NCBI GenBank assembly: GCA_963849485.1
Contig: CAWKIF010000071.1
Location: 1-64,000 of the forward strand
From: CAVTWJ01 sp963849485
Lineage (GTDB): Bacteria; Oederibacteriota; Muellerivitia; Muellerivitales; Muellerivitaceae
Length of the DNA: 64,000 bases
Direction: 5' to 3'
Shown one piece after another: positions 8,987-17,185 of this stretch. The notes beneath the pieces were generated by a model. It was given only the letters and a program-made list of their open reading frames with translations. It did not search any database and was not told the origin of the DNA. Within the stretch, counting starts at the first letter, position 1. Each line of letters starts with the position of its first letter. Position numbers and translations under genes: made by a program.

Positions 8987-10255
8987 TTAAATCTTCCCCA
9001 GGTTCAGGTCCAGGCAGATCACCCGGTTTTCTCCCTTGGAATTGACAATTTGTTTGGAAGCTGTCACGCAGAGATGGCCAGAGTTCATCGATAACCTTGG
9101 TTCCGTCACCACTACTTTGTTCGAGCTGTCCAACCCGTAGAAATATTCCATGAAGGAATGGTCGGTTCCGATGGGCGTGGTTTGGAAAAGGAATCTTTTC
9201 CGCTCGGGGACGAGGACTTCATTGCAAATGGTGGCGCTGATCTGCGTGCCTTCATCATCCAGCATATAAAGGCATTCCAAGGCCGGATAATCCAAGGAAA
9301 GATTCTGGAAAAGGGAAGGAGGATAAACGGAAGGGGCGGATTCAATCCGGGTGAAAACCCAGGACGCCATTTTTTCACAGCGCTTGCGTAGGTCCCGGTC
9401 CCGGTAGGCCCTTTGGGCCATCCGGCGCAGGTAGCGGGCCGAGAGGAAGGTCATGCGCGCCTTTCGGTTCAAGGTCATCAAAAGGCTGGACCGCAGGTTA
9501 TGGGAGAAATAACTTCCCTGGAGCAGGTCGGCCCCCATTTCCAAGGCGGCCAAAGCGTCCTCCTCATTGTCCAGGCCCCCGGCCATCACGGCGATCCCCA
9601 TTTCATGGGCTTTCCGGTTGGTTTTGAAGAAGAGTTCCTGTTTTTCCCTGTTGCGGGCCAAGCCCCGGGAACAGTCATCCTCCAATTGGATCAGGTCCGG
9701 GTTGAAACGGAGCATGGCTTCCATTTTCTCGGGTGTGGAATTCATCTCCTTCAGTCCCACCAGGAAATGGCGTTCCCTTTGGAATTGGATAAATTTCGAG
9801 ACGAGGGGAACGTTGATTTTACCCGCCAAGGGAAGCTGGACGACCACCTGCTGGGGGTCACACCCGGTCTTCAGCACTTGTTTGTGGAAATGGCCGCTGC
9901 CCACGATGTTTTCCTCGAGGACGGAAGGCTCGATATCCAGGAAGCAAAGCAGGCGGGGGGACCGGGCCTTGAAGGGAACGAAGGATTCCAAACCCTTTTG
10001 GCGGAAAAGCCGGTCCAAGCCCAGCTTGATATAAAAATCCTCCTCGCCCATTCCGTGGAAGAGATTGAGGGGTTCGATCAATTGGAGGTTCGTGGGGTCG
10101 ATGGCCCGGCCGACGGCTTCCAGGCCTACGACGCCCATCTTATGGACGGAGAAAACCGGCTCGAAAAACGAGATGGCGCTGTTATGCTCCAGAATGTTGA
10201 AGGCTTGGGCCGCCGTGGAGGCGCCCTCCTCGATTGGTATTTTTTCCTGACTCAT
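8987..10255 (-). CDS. Degenerate EAL-domain protein with C-terminal sensor-like domain
   Basis: A 422-residue cytoplasmic protein. Residues about 20-260 form an EAL-type TIM barrel: FFEPVF...GLEAV at 31-48 replaces EAL, and the terminal GADLLQGSYF at 241-250 keeps the GxxxxQG signature. The metal and catalytic residues of c-di-GMP phosphodiesterases are mostly gone. The usual N of the FxNxS strand is in LDIEP, DDFG is replaced by KEMN, and the PDxIKLD Lys is Gln in PDLIQLE. Residues about 300-422 look like a small Cache/PAS-like domain (SLDYPALECLYMLDDEG). It therefore probably binds c-di-GMP or a protein partner and does not hydrolyse it. It starts at ATG 10255 with GGGGGAG upstream. Confidence 0.8.
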   Translation of the reverse strand: MSQEKIPIEEGASTAAQAFNILEHNSAISFFEPVFSVHKMGVVGLEAVGRAIDPTNLQLIEPLNLFHGMGEEDFYIKLGLDRLFRQKGLESFVPFKARSPRLLCFLDIEPSVLEENIVGSGHFHKQVLKTGCDPQQVVVQLPLAGKINVPLVSKFIQFQRERHFLVGLKEMNSTPEKMEAMLRFNPDLIQLEDDCSRGLARNREKQELFFKTNRKAHEMGIAVMAGGLDNEEDALAALEMGADLLQGSYFSHNLRSSLLMTLNRKARMTFLSARYLRRMAQRAYRDRDLRKRCEKMASWVFTRIESAPSVYPPSLFQNLSLDYPALECLYMLDDEGTQISATICNEVLVPERKRFLFQTTPIGTDHSFMEYFYGLDSSNKVVVTEPRLSMNSGHLCVTASKQIVNSKGENRVICLDLNLGKI

Positions 10256-10752
10256 GATCTCCCCCTTGTTAGTTACTCGTTTGCCTTATCAATGCAAACA
10301 CCGTGCCGTTTGAAAAGTGGGGCTTTATAACCGATTTGTTCCCCAAGTTGATATACATTTTTGTGGAGGTCCGAGAAAGGGAAATGTCAGCAGGGTCAAA
10401 TCCTTGTAATAAAAACGATAGGCGTCGTCCGAAACATCGTTTCAACCGGAATTAGGGTGCCTCTTACAACCAAATATTGGATAGAAAGTAGCTTAAAAGG
10501 GTCTTTTTCCACCGAATGTCGGAATCGACGAAAAAGAGCTCATATAACAAATGGTTTCATCTTCCTAAGGGTTTCCTAATAGGTTACCGATAGTTACTCA
10601 CTTAAAGATAATACAGTCCAATATCAAATATCTTTCGTTTGGCTTAATTAAAGGTTTTTCGAGTTAAAACAAATCAAATGTATTTAGGGCTGATGGCTTG
10701 CGATTCCAAAATCCCTATCATTAATATCAATCTCGCCTAGATCATTTCATAG
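10256..10752. other. Non-coding divergent intergenic region
   Basis: About 500 AT-rich bases between the EAL gene (-) and the PAS kinase gene (+). It should hold both promoters. No clear -35/-10 pair, sigma-54 site, riboswitch or terminator could be recognised. The only long frame, 10361-10579, has no family resemblance and an atypical composition. Confidence 0.5.
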
Positions 10753-10773
10753 GTGGGGAGAGATGTCTTAGTA

Positions 10774-11991
10774 ATGAAAAAATCTACCAAGCCCCGCCGA
10801 GCTTCAACAAAAAGATCCAGCCCGCCATCAAAGAAGAAAATTAAATCCAAAATTAAGGTTAAAGCCCCCCTGTTAGAGAAGCCAGACCAGGCAGCTCTTT
10901 TCCGAGGCATATTGGAAGCCGCCCCTGACGCCATGATCATCATGGGCCAGGACGGCCGCATCCTCATCGTGAACGCCCAGGCAGAAGTGGTTTTCGGTTG
11001 GAAAAGGGAAGAAATGTTGGGCCGCCCGATTGAAATGCTGGTGCCCCCCCGGTTCAAGACCCACCATCCGGCCAAACGGGAAGGCTACGCGTCCAACCCC
11101 AAAACACGCCCCATGGGGGCGGGGTTGGATCTTTACGCATTGCGCAAGGATGGGACGGAGTTCCCGGCCGAAATCTCCCTGAGCCCCCTTCATACACCCA
11201 AGGGGGTCTACGTGACCGCCGCCATTCGGGATACCACCGAGCGCAAGCGGCAGCTGGAAGAAGAGAACCGGCGGATCCAAGAAACCAACCGTCTCAAGAG
11301 CGAATTCCTGGCCAATATGTCCCACGAGTTGCGAACCCCTTTGAACGCCATCATCGGTTTTTCCGAATTGATGGTGAATGGGAAGGTGGGGGACATGCTC
11401 CCGGATCAGAAGGAATACCTCGGGGATATCCTGACGAGTGCCCGGCACTTGCTGAGGCTGATTAACGACGTTCTGGACCTGACCAAGGTAGAAGCCGGAA
11501 AAATGGAATTCCGCCCCGAGGTTTTGGACCTATCCAAGGTCGCGGCCGAGGTTAAGGACATTTTGCGCGGGATGGCAGCCCAAAAGCGCATCCGGCTAGA
11601 ACTGGAAGCGGAAACGAACCTTCCCACAGCCTTGCTGGATCCCTCCAAGCTCAAGCAAGTGCTTTATAACTTCATTTCCAACGCCCTCAAATTCACCCGG
11701 GAAGAGGGCCTGGTGACCATACGAATTCAAAAGGAAGATGAGAGCCATTTCCGCCTGGAGGTCGAGGACACGGGGATTGGGATCAAGGAGGAAGATCTAC
11801 CCAAGCTCTTCGTCGAGTTCCAGCAGTTGGACGCGGGTTCCGCCAAGAAATACGCGGGCACGGGCCTGGGCCTGGCCTTGACGAAGAGCATCGTGGAAGC
11901 CCAGGGCGGGAAGGTCGGGGTGAGGAGCGAGCCGGGCAAGGGAAGCGTCTTTTTCGCGGTCCTTCCTTTTGAGGCGAAAGCGGGGGAGTAG
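10774..11991 (+). CDS. PAS-domain sensor histidine kinase
   Basis: A hybrid-free, apparently soluble histidine kinase of about 405 residues. After a Lys/Ser-rich basic N-terminus comes a PAS domain (ILEAAPDAMIIMGQDGRI ... DLYALRKDGTEFPAEISLSP ... RDTTERK). The HisKA helix has the phospho-accepting His in FLANMSHELRTPLNA. The HATPase_c domain has N-box NFISNALKFT, G1 EDTGIGI and G2 GTGLGLAL. I prefer ATG 10774 over an in-frame GTG at 10753 because GGGGAG lies upstream of the ATG. It has no transmembrane segment, so it senses a cytoplasmic signal. The stop codon abuts the ATG of the receiver gene at 11992, which is its likely phosphorelay partner. Confidence 0.92.
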   Translation: MKKSTKPRRASTKRSSPPSKKKIKSKIKVKAPLLEKPDQAALFRGILEAAPDAMIIMGQDGRILIVNAQAEVVFGWKREEMLGRPIEMLVPPRFKTHHPAKREGYASNPKTRPMGAGLDLYALRKDGTEFPAEISLSPLHTPKGVYVTAAIRDTTERKRQLEEENRRIQETNRLKSEFLANMSHELRTPLNAIIGFSELMVNGKVGDMLPDQKEYLGDILTSARHLLRLINDVLDLTKVEAGKMEFRPEVLDLSKVAAEVKDILRGMAAQKRIRLELEAETNLPTALLDPSKLKQVLYNFISNALKFTREEGLVTIRIQKEDESHFRLEVEDTGIGIKEEDLPKLFVEFQQLDAGSAKKYAGTGLGLALTKSIVEAQGGKVGVRSEPGKGSVFFAVLPFEAKAGE

Positions 11992-12369
11992 ATGCCGGGA
12001 GAATTGGTCCTGATCGTGGACGACAATGACATGAACCTCAAACTGACGAAGGTTTTGCTTCAGGGAGAGGGTTTTCAGGTGGCCACGGCCCAGGACGCGG
12101 AGGAAGCCCTTGTTTTCCTGGGCACCCTAAAACCCCGTCTGATTTTGATGGATATCCAGCTTCCCGGCATGGACGGGCTTTCCCTCACCCGGCAATTGAA
12201 AGCGGACCCGGTGACCTCGGACATTGTCATCCTGGCCTTTACGGCCTATACCATGAAGGGCGACGAGGAAAAAGCCCTGGCGGCTGGATGCGACGGATAT
12301 ATCACCAAACCCATCGACACTCAAAAGCTCCCCAACCTTCTCAGGGAGTATCTGAAGAAAAAGGAATAA
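11992..12369 (+). CDS. Stand-alone receiver (DivK/Spo0F-like)
   Basis: A 125-residue single CheY-fold receiver without an output domain. The acidic pair D10/D11 (LIVDDND), phospho-acceptor D54 (LILMDIQLPG), switch Thr in FTAYT and Lys in TKPID are all present. The close resemblance to the receiver at 15851-16231 (LIVDDNDMNLKL against LVIDDNEMNLKL, both ending TKPIDTQ.LP) indicates paralogues. It starts directly after the kinase stop and probably takes phosphate from that kinase, acting as a relay or as a protein-binding switch. Confidence 0.92.
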   Translation: MPGELVLIVDDNDMNLKLTKVLLQGEGFQVATAQDAEEALVFLGTLKPRLILMDIQLPGMDGLSLTRQLKADPVTSDIVILAFTAYTMKGDEEKALAAGCDGYITKPIDTQKLPNLLREYLKKKE

Positions 12370-12420
12370 GAAAAGCTTAATATCTACCGCGAAGACACTA
12401 AGAGCCCTTAATAAAACCCA

Positions 12421-12534
12421 TTTCACCGCCAAGACGCCAAGAACGCCAAGAACAACGTTAGGTAAGAAAGTTGTGTAAACCTAAGAATTCTTAATGATTT
12501 TATCTTTCTTGGCGAACTTTGCGTCTTGGCGGTA
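12421..12534. repeat. Intergenic palindromic repeat, copy A
   Basis: A 114-bp imperfect palindrome. The left arm is TTCACCGCCAAGACGCCAAG followed by AACGCCAAGAACAA. The right arm, TTCTTGGCGAACTTTGCG then TCTTGGCGGTA, is its reverse complement with a few changes; the AT-rich middle can fold only weakly. This is the plainest copy of the family seen at 21251, 28816, 31391 and 40023, with more diverged relatives at 26491 and 42526. Confidence 0.85.
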
Positions 12535-12558
12535 AGAAGCTACTTTTTTTGAGGAAAA

Positions 12559-13956
12559 ATGAAAAAAGTCCTGATCATTGACGACGAGGCACTGGGGCGC
12601 AAGCTCCTCAAGGCTGTCTTGGGCGGGGTGGATGGGTACCACCTCACCGAGGCCCCCACTGGCCGGGAAGGTCTGGCGGAAGCCGCGCGCGCCCTTCCGG
12701 ACGCGGTGATCCTCGACTTGAATCTGCCCGACCTCGACGGCCTGCAGGTGCTGGAAAAACTCAAGGCCTTCTCCCCGAACCTGCCGGTTCTCATGCTCAC
12801 CGGCCACAACGACGCCGCCACCGCCCTTAAGGCCGTCCGGTTGGGGGCCTACCATTACCTGACCAAGCCATTTGAGGCGGACCAGTTGAGGGTGACGCTT
12901 CAAAGGGCACTGGAAAAGGGAGAATTGCTGGCCCGTATGGAAGCCATGCGCCGGGGCGAGGGCAAGGGACAGGCCTTAAACCGAATCCTGGGAGAGGGCA
13001 CGGCGGTTCAAACCATCATCGGGCAGATCAGCCGGGTGGCCGATTCCTTCCTCACGGTACTCATCCAGGGGGAAACCGGCACCGGCAAGGAACTGGCGGC
13101 CCGGGCACTGCACGAGGAAAGTGCCCGGCGTGAGGAACCCTTTGTGGCCTTGGATTGCGGAGCCCTTTCGGAGAACCTTTTGGAATCGGAACTTTTTGGC
13201 CACGAGAAGGGGGCCTTCACGGGGGCGGACCACAAGAAAGAAGGCCAGCTTTCCCTTGCCCGGGGAGGCACCTTGTTCCTGGACGAGGTGGGGAATCTTC
13301 CCCTGGGTCTTCAAGCCAAACTTTTGAGGGTTTTACAGGAAAGACAAGTGAAGCCCGTCGGGGCCGCAAGGTCTTTTCCCATCGACGTGCGTTTCATTGC
13401 CGCTACTAACGCCCCATTAGAAGAAGAAGCAAAGGCCGGGCGTTTCCGACAGGATCTTTATTACCGCTTGGCTGAGTTCACATTGATCCTGCCCCCCTTG
13501 CGTGAGAGAAGGTCCGATATTCCTCTTCTAGCTTCACGTTTCGTCCAAGAAGCCTCGTTGGAATTGCGGCGGAACGTAGGAAGCCTTTCGGCCGAGGCCT
13601 TGGAACTTCTTTCCGCCCATGCCTGGCCGGGAAATATCAGGGAATTGCGTAATGTTATCCGCCAGGCGGTGCTTTTATCGCAGGGTCAGGTGTTGGATGA
13701 GAAGTCCGTCCGGGCTTTCTTGGGTAAAAACCACGGCCGCCAAACCCCGGGACCGGTGGAAGTACCCCTCGCTCCTGGTTCTTCCCTCAAGCAAGTTGCT
13801 GAGCAAGCAGTAGAGGCCGCCGAACGGCAGGCCATCGCCCACGCCCTGCGTGCCACGGGCGGAAACAAGAGCAAGGCCTCCAAACTGTTAAAAACCGACT
13901 ACAAGACCCTCCACTTGAAGGTTAAGAAATACGGGTTGGGATCGTTGGAAGACTAG
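12559..13956 (+). CDS. NtrC-family sigma-54 response regulator
   Basis: A 465-residue three-domain activator. The N-terminal receiver has D8/D9, phospho-acceptor D53 (VILDLNLPDLDG) and TKPF. The AAA+ domain has Walker A GETGTGKE at 171-178, the sigma-54 contact loop GAFTGA at 218-223, Walker B LFLDEVG at 239-245, and an arginine-finger region FRQDLYYRL. The C-terminal Fis-type HTH reads ATGGNKSKASKLL. It drives open-complex formation by the sigma-54 polymerase, whose rpoN lies at 56.6 kb. It starts at ATG 12559 after repeat A. The upstream kinase at 10774 is a plausible partner, but its target promoters are unknown. Confidence 0.93.
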   Translation: MKKVLIIDDEALGRKLLKAVLGGVDGYHLTEAPTGREGLAEAARALPDAVILDLNLPDLDGLQVLEKLKAFSPNLPVLMLTGHNDAATALKAVRLGAYHYLTKPFEADQLRVTLQRALEKGELLARMEAMRRGEGKGQALNRILGEGTAVQTIIGQISRVADSFLTVLIQGETGTGKELAARALHEESARREEPFVALDCGALSENLLESELFGHEKGAFTGADHKKEGQLSLARGGTLFLDEVGNLPLGLQAKLLRVLQERQVKPVGAARSFPIDVRFIAATNAPLEEEAKAGRFRQDLYYRLAEFTLILPPLRERRSDIPLLASRFVQEASLELRRNVGSLSAEALELLSAHAWPGNIRELRNVIRQAVLLSQGQVLDEKSVRAFLGKNHGRQTPGPVEVPLAPGSSLKQVAEQAVEAAERQAIAHALRATGGNKSKASKLLKTDYKTLHLKVKKYGLGSLED

Positions 13957-14056
13957 TTGCTTTCGGGCATTTGAAACATAAATAAGCTTGGAAAACCAAG
14001 GATTTACCAAGATCTATGTTAGAGTGAGTGATCATTGCGAAGCGAGGAGGTCCCTC

Positions 14057-14104
14057 ATGGCAAAGAAAGCGAAGAAAACAGCGAAAGCGAAAAAGCGGTA
14101 CTAA
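14057..14104 (+). CDS. Tiny Lys/Ala-rich basic peptide (15 aa)
   Basis: A complete short gene-like unit. GAGGAGG at 14044-14050 is followed at correct spacing by ATG 14057, fifteen codons encoding MAKKAKKTAKAKKRY, a TAA, and then an intrinsic terminator from 14130. The composition (eight Lys in 15 residues) resembles histone H1-like or ribosomal-protein tails. With its own ribosome-binding site and terminator it looks expressed. It could also be a leader peptide or a short transcript whose function is in the RNA. Confidence 0.5.
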   Translation: MAKKAKKTAKAKKRY

Positions 14105-14129
14105 CAGCTACTTAAACGAGTTAATACAA

Positions 14130-14162
14130 AACCTGAATGACTTGTTCAGGTTTTTTTTTATT
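14130..14162 (+). terminator. Intrinsic terminator after the small ORF
   Basis: AACCTGAA and TTCAGGTT form an 8-bp perfect stem around a 7-base loop and are followed by a run of nine T's starting in the stem end. This is a canonical Rho-independent terminator on the + strand. Confidence 0.85.
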
Positions 14163-14262
14163 TTTGGGGGGTCTTTCAAGAACACTGGTTTGAAGCGAAC
14201 CTGTTACAGAAAAATAATTAAACCGCGTAACTAATAAATTAGACGAATAAAAAACACTGTTT

Positions 14263-15528
14263 TTATGGGGAGAGCTTTATTTTGAAATATTTATCATAGT
14301 AAGTATTGCCCATGATCGAATTCATTTCATTGTCCCAACTCGCTCCGTTGACTGTTTCTGTTAAATGTAATACACGATTGATCTTTAAATCCTCCCCGAT
14401 TTTCAAAAACCAAGACTGGCCGGATCTTTTTTGAGTTTCGAACGAATTAAATTGAATTATGATTAACCAAACATCGGGGGAATTTTGAGGGGTAATAACA
14501 TAATAAACCCCACAAGATTTTCCATTAGTCGGTCCCGGCCATAAACTTGATTCGGCTGATTCATATTGCTGAACGGTTTGCAATGTTGATAAATTAATTT
14601 TTTTAAATACATCGTCTTTCAAATCGGAATCAACTAATTCTTGGCAATTAATTCCAGTTATGCCGTAACCCTTCGCTTCGCCAGTGGAACGATTGATCAA
14701 ATAACAAGTTCCGCTATTACAACCAATTATAGTTCCAGTGCTGTTGATGAATGGGCTACCTGATTTAATTTCGGGAAAGTCTTTAATTAAGCTAAAATCC
14801 GGTAAGTTATACAATGAGATTCCATAATACTCTTGTTTTAAAATCATTCGACCATCTTGGGATTCGCAAATTCCATCGCCCCAAAGCGAACTGTCAATAT
14901 TACTGATTGTTTGATTAGGTTTTTTCAAATCCACAATGGTTCCTTGATCACCTGCTTCGACAACTGCATATCGGCCTTGGCCTAGAAATCTTGAAAAAGT
15001 CACATCTTTATCTAACGGAATTTTTGTCATTTGAGGAATTTTATAAACACCATTAAATTGTTCTCCACCTGTGATTCCTTCAATACTTCTAACATACAGG
15101 TATTGCCCGTTATTAGAAATTTGCAAATCATTGTATTGGGTTGCCTGAAAGAGAACTTTTTTTGATATTCCATCAAAGAGAATATTATCTACTGTCCACA
15201 AATTTCCGGTTTCATCTGCACTTAAATTTGGCCGAGGATCGCTCTGAACATTTTTTGGAAGTAACTTATAGATCTCATTAAACTTCCAGGATTTTAAATT
15301 CTCCATCATAGGAAGGTTTTGATCGCCACTGAATTTAAAGACAATCGATTTATCAAGAGAGATCAAAACGCTAGGCGGTAATTCTTCCACTGATTTTGCC
15401 AAAATATCATCATCTTTGCCCACGGAGGAGTATTGATTTGGGGTTGAAACAGGGCTTGAGCAAACCGTTGATAAAGCTAAGAGGTCATAAAAAAATAAAA
15501 ACCATAAGAAGAGAAAATGTTTTTTCAT
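14263..15528 (-). CDS. Exported protein of unknown function, AT-rich
   Basis: A 421-residue protein not recognised. The first ~24 residues (MKKHFLFLWFLFFYDLLALS) are a clear signal peptide. A Cys follows (STVCSSP), but the -3 to -1 residues do not match a standard lipobox, so lipidation is doubtful. The rest shows repeating segments with GQYLYVRS, GRYAVVEAGD, GRMILKQEY and similar strand-turn patterns, suggestive of a beta-propeller. The gene is visibly more AT-rich than its neighbours and uses A/T-ending codons, which suggests horizontal acquisition. It is transcribed alone, opposite to its neighbours. Confidence 0.7.
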   Translation of the reverse strand: MKKHFLFLWFLFFYDLLALSTVCSSPVSTPNQYSSVGKDDDILAKSVEELPPSVLISLDKSIVFKFSGDQNLPMMENLKSWKFNEIYKLLPKNVQSDPRPNLSADETGNLWTVDNILFDGISKKVLFQATQYNDLQISNNGQYLYVRSIEGITGGEQFNGVYKIPQMTKIPLDKDVTFSRFLGQGRYAVVEAGDQGTIVDLKKPNQTISNIDSSLWGDGICESQDGRMILKQEYYGISLYNLPDFSLIKDFPEIKSGSPFINSTGTIIGCNSGTCYLINRSTGEAKGYGITGINCQELVDSDLKDDVFKKINLSTLQTVQQYESAESSLWPGPTNGKSCGVYYVITPQNSPDVWLIIIQFNSFETQKRSGQSWFLKIGEDLKINRVLHLTETVNGASWDNEMNSIMGNTYYDKYFKIKLSP

Positions 15529-15850
15529 TTTTAAACACCTTTTTATATATCCTTGGGGTTCTCAAGATGTACAAGGTTCAGGATTCGAAGAACAGTTGAT
15601 TATAACTCCCAATAAGCTGTGTCTTTGGGGTGTAAACGAGTTGAATTTTCTCTCTGAAACACTCCAACTATGGTGCGAGCACCATAGTGGTCACGCCATA
15701 ATTTAATCCGGCCAATCCTACCCAATTCATTAAAACCCAGAAAAAACACAGTTTTTCTCCTCCGCAGTTTTGGCACTGCCCTTGCGTTAGACATAACCCA
15801 TCGCAGCGAAAGTAGAAAAAAGAAACGCTCGCGAAGGAGAGAAGCACCCA
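15529..15850. other. Divergent intergenic region with palindrome
   Basis: A 322-base gap between the exported protein (-) and a receiver gene (+). Apart from the strong palindrome at 15667-15688 and a ribosome-binding site GGAGAG near 15836, no promoter could be assigned confidently. Confidence 0.5.
15667..15688. promoter_or_regulatory. Perfect 10+10 bp palindrome, probable operator
   Basis: ACTATGGTGC and GCACCATAGT are exact reverse complements separated by the two bases GA, giving a 22-bp dyad in a divergent intergenic region. The size and spacing suit a dimeric HTH regulator. The Crp-like gene downstream (16264) is a candidate binder but this is inference. No T-tract follows, so it is not a terminator. 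Confidence 0.5.
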
Positions 15851-16231
15851 ATGTCTCACGAACCCATCCTGGTCATTGACGACAACGAAATGAACCTCAA
15901 ACTCGAGCGGGTACTGCTGGAAATAGAGCAGTACCAAGTGAGGACGGCGAAGGGGGCCCCTGAGGCCCTTCGCCTCCTCGAATCCTATCAGCCCGAATTG
16001 ATCCTGATGGACCTGCAAATGCCGGGCATCGACGGCATCGAGCTGGCGGCCAAGCTCAAAACCGATCCCCGATACAAAGACATCGTCATCTTGATGCTCA
16101 GTTCCAACGCCCAGAAGGGCGACGCGGAGCGGGCCAAAGAGGTTGGTTGTGACGCCTATCTCACCAAACCCATCGATACCCAGGCCCTCCCGGACCTGGT
16201 GGCGGGTTTTTTGAGGAAGAACCGGGCTTAA
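15851..16231 (+). CDS. Stand-alone receiver, paralogue of 11992-12369
   Basis: A 126-residue single receiver domain with D10/D11, D54 (LILMDLQMPG), a switch Ser in MLSSN, and Lys in TKPIDTQ. No output domain. It is 32 bases upstream of the Crp-like gene and probably co-transcribed with it. No kinase is adjacent, so it may be served by the kinase at 10774, whose own receiver is very similar. Confidence 0.92.
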   Translation: MSHEPILVIDDNEMNLKLERVLLEIEQYQVRTAKGAPEALRLLESYQPELILMDLQMPGIDGIELAAKLKTDPRYKDIVILMLSSNAQKGDAERAKEVGCDAYLTKPIDTQALPDLVAGFLRKNRA

Positions 16232-16263
16232 AGTCGAGCCCCAACTGTACCAAGGAGGAAGTC

Positions 16264-16965
16264 ATGTTGACATCGTTCAAGCCCAACGCAGTAGCCGTGA
16301 AATCCATGATGAACCGGGGGTTCCTCGCCACCCTGGAAGTTTTCAAATCCATTCCACCGGAGGCCCTGGCCGAACTGGAAAGGCACATGGTGGAAAAGCG
16401 GTACGCTAAGCATGAGTCCATCCTTCTGGAAGGCGACCCGGCGGAATCGGTGTGGTTCGTCAAGGAAGGCCGGGTGAAGGCCAGCGTGACCGCGCCCAAT
16501 GGAAGGTGCCAAGCCCTTTGTATGGTCGGCACTCGCGGGCTTTTCGGGACCTGCTGCTGCCTGGGTGGCGGCAAGGTGCCCTGCTCCAGCGTGGCCGAGA
16601 CCGAGGTAACGGTCGTGTCCCTGCCCATGACCGATTTTCGCGCCTTGATGGTCCGCTACCCCCTGGTGGCTGCCGCCTTGATGGGCCATATCAGCAACCG
16701 TCTGCGCCAATCCAAGGACATGCAAACCTTTGAGCGGGAAAGCGTTGAAAAACGCATCCTGCACCTGATGGTGAACCTGGTGGCCGAGTTCGGCAATACC
16801 GTGCCTTTGACCCGCCGAGAAATATCCGAAATGGCGGGCACGACCGTAGAGACCTGTATTCGAACCTTCCTCTTGCTGGAATCGGAAGGCCTGGTGGCGA
16901 CCAGCCGGGGCCGGATCACGGTTCGCAATGTTCAGAGCCTGATCGACCGCATCGAGGAAATTTAG
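16264..16965 (+). CDS. Crp/Fnr-family regulator with a cysteine cluster in the sensor domain
   Basis: A 233-residue Crp/Fnr transcription factor: beta-roll sensor about 25-140, dimer helix about 140-165, and winged HTH about 168-225 (LTRREISEMAGTTVETCIR). The cAMP-contacting Glu and Arg of the phosphate cassette are not conserved. Instead the sensor holds six Cys within 26 residues: C82, C86, C97-C98-C99 and C107. That suggests a thiol, metal or Fe-S signal in place of cAMP, although Fnr keeps its cluster at the N-terminus. It starts at ATG 16264 with AGGAGG upstream. The gene cluster to 18.9 kb, including a thioredoxin-like protein, is compatible with redox sensing. Confidence 0.9.
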   Translation: MLTSFKPNAVAVKSMMNRGFLATLEVFKSIPPEALAELERHMVEKRYAKHESILLEGDPAESVWFVKEGRVKASVTAPNGRCQALCMVGTRGLFGTCCCLGGGKVPCSSVAETEVTVVSLPMTDFRALMVRYPLVAAALMGHISNRLRQSKDMQTFERESVEKRILHLMVNLVAEFGNTVPLTRREISEMAGTTVETCIRTFLLLESEGLVATSRGRITVRNVQSLIDRIEEI

Positions 16966-16982
16966 TTAAAGGAAAGATGACC

Positions 16983-17162
16983 ATGAAAGCGCCCAACGAT
17001 AAACCGCTGAAGAAACAAGATAAGAGAAACAAGGCCGGAGGGGTGAAAACGAGAACCCCCGTTTTTCCCGATCGGGCCCTGGGGATTCTCCAGAATTCCA
17101 AGAATCCATTATTTCAATCAGCCCACCTGGCATGGGTCATCGTCAAGCGAAAGAGCCGTTAA
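16983..17162 (+). CDS. Small basic hypothetical protein
   Basis: About 59 residues, very basic in the first half (KPLKKQDKRNK), with a hydrophobic/aromatic C-terminal part (LFQSAHLAWVIVKRKSR). It lies directly after the Crp-like gene, with AAAGGAAAG as ribosome-binding site. ATG 16983 is better spaced than the in-frame ATG at 16977. No family is recognised. It is probably in the same transcript as the flanking genes. Confidence 0.45.
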   Translation: MKAPNDKPLKKQDKRNKAGGVKTRTPVFPDRALGILQNSKNPLFQSAHLAWVIVKRKSR

Positions 17163-17185
17163 AAGGTTTTGGGGGAGGAAACTCG

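Noticed and set aside
10361..10579. Small gene in the EAL/kinase intergenic region
   Set aside because: No ribosome-binding site, no family similarity, and AT-rich non-coding composition.
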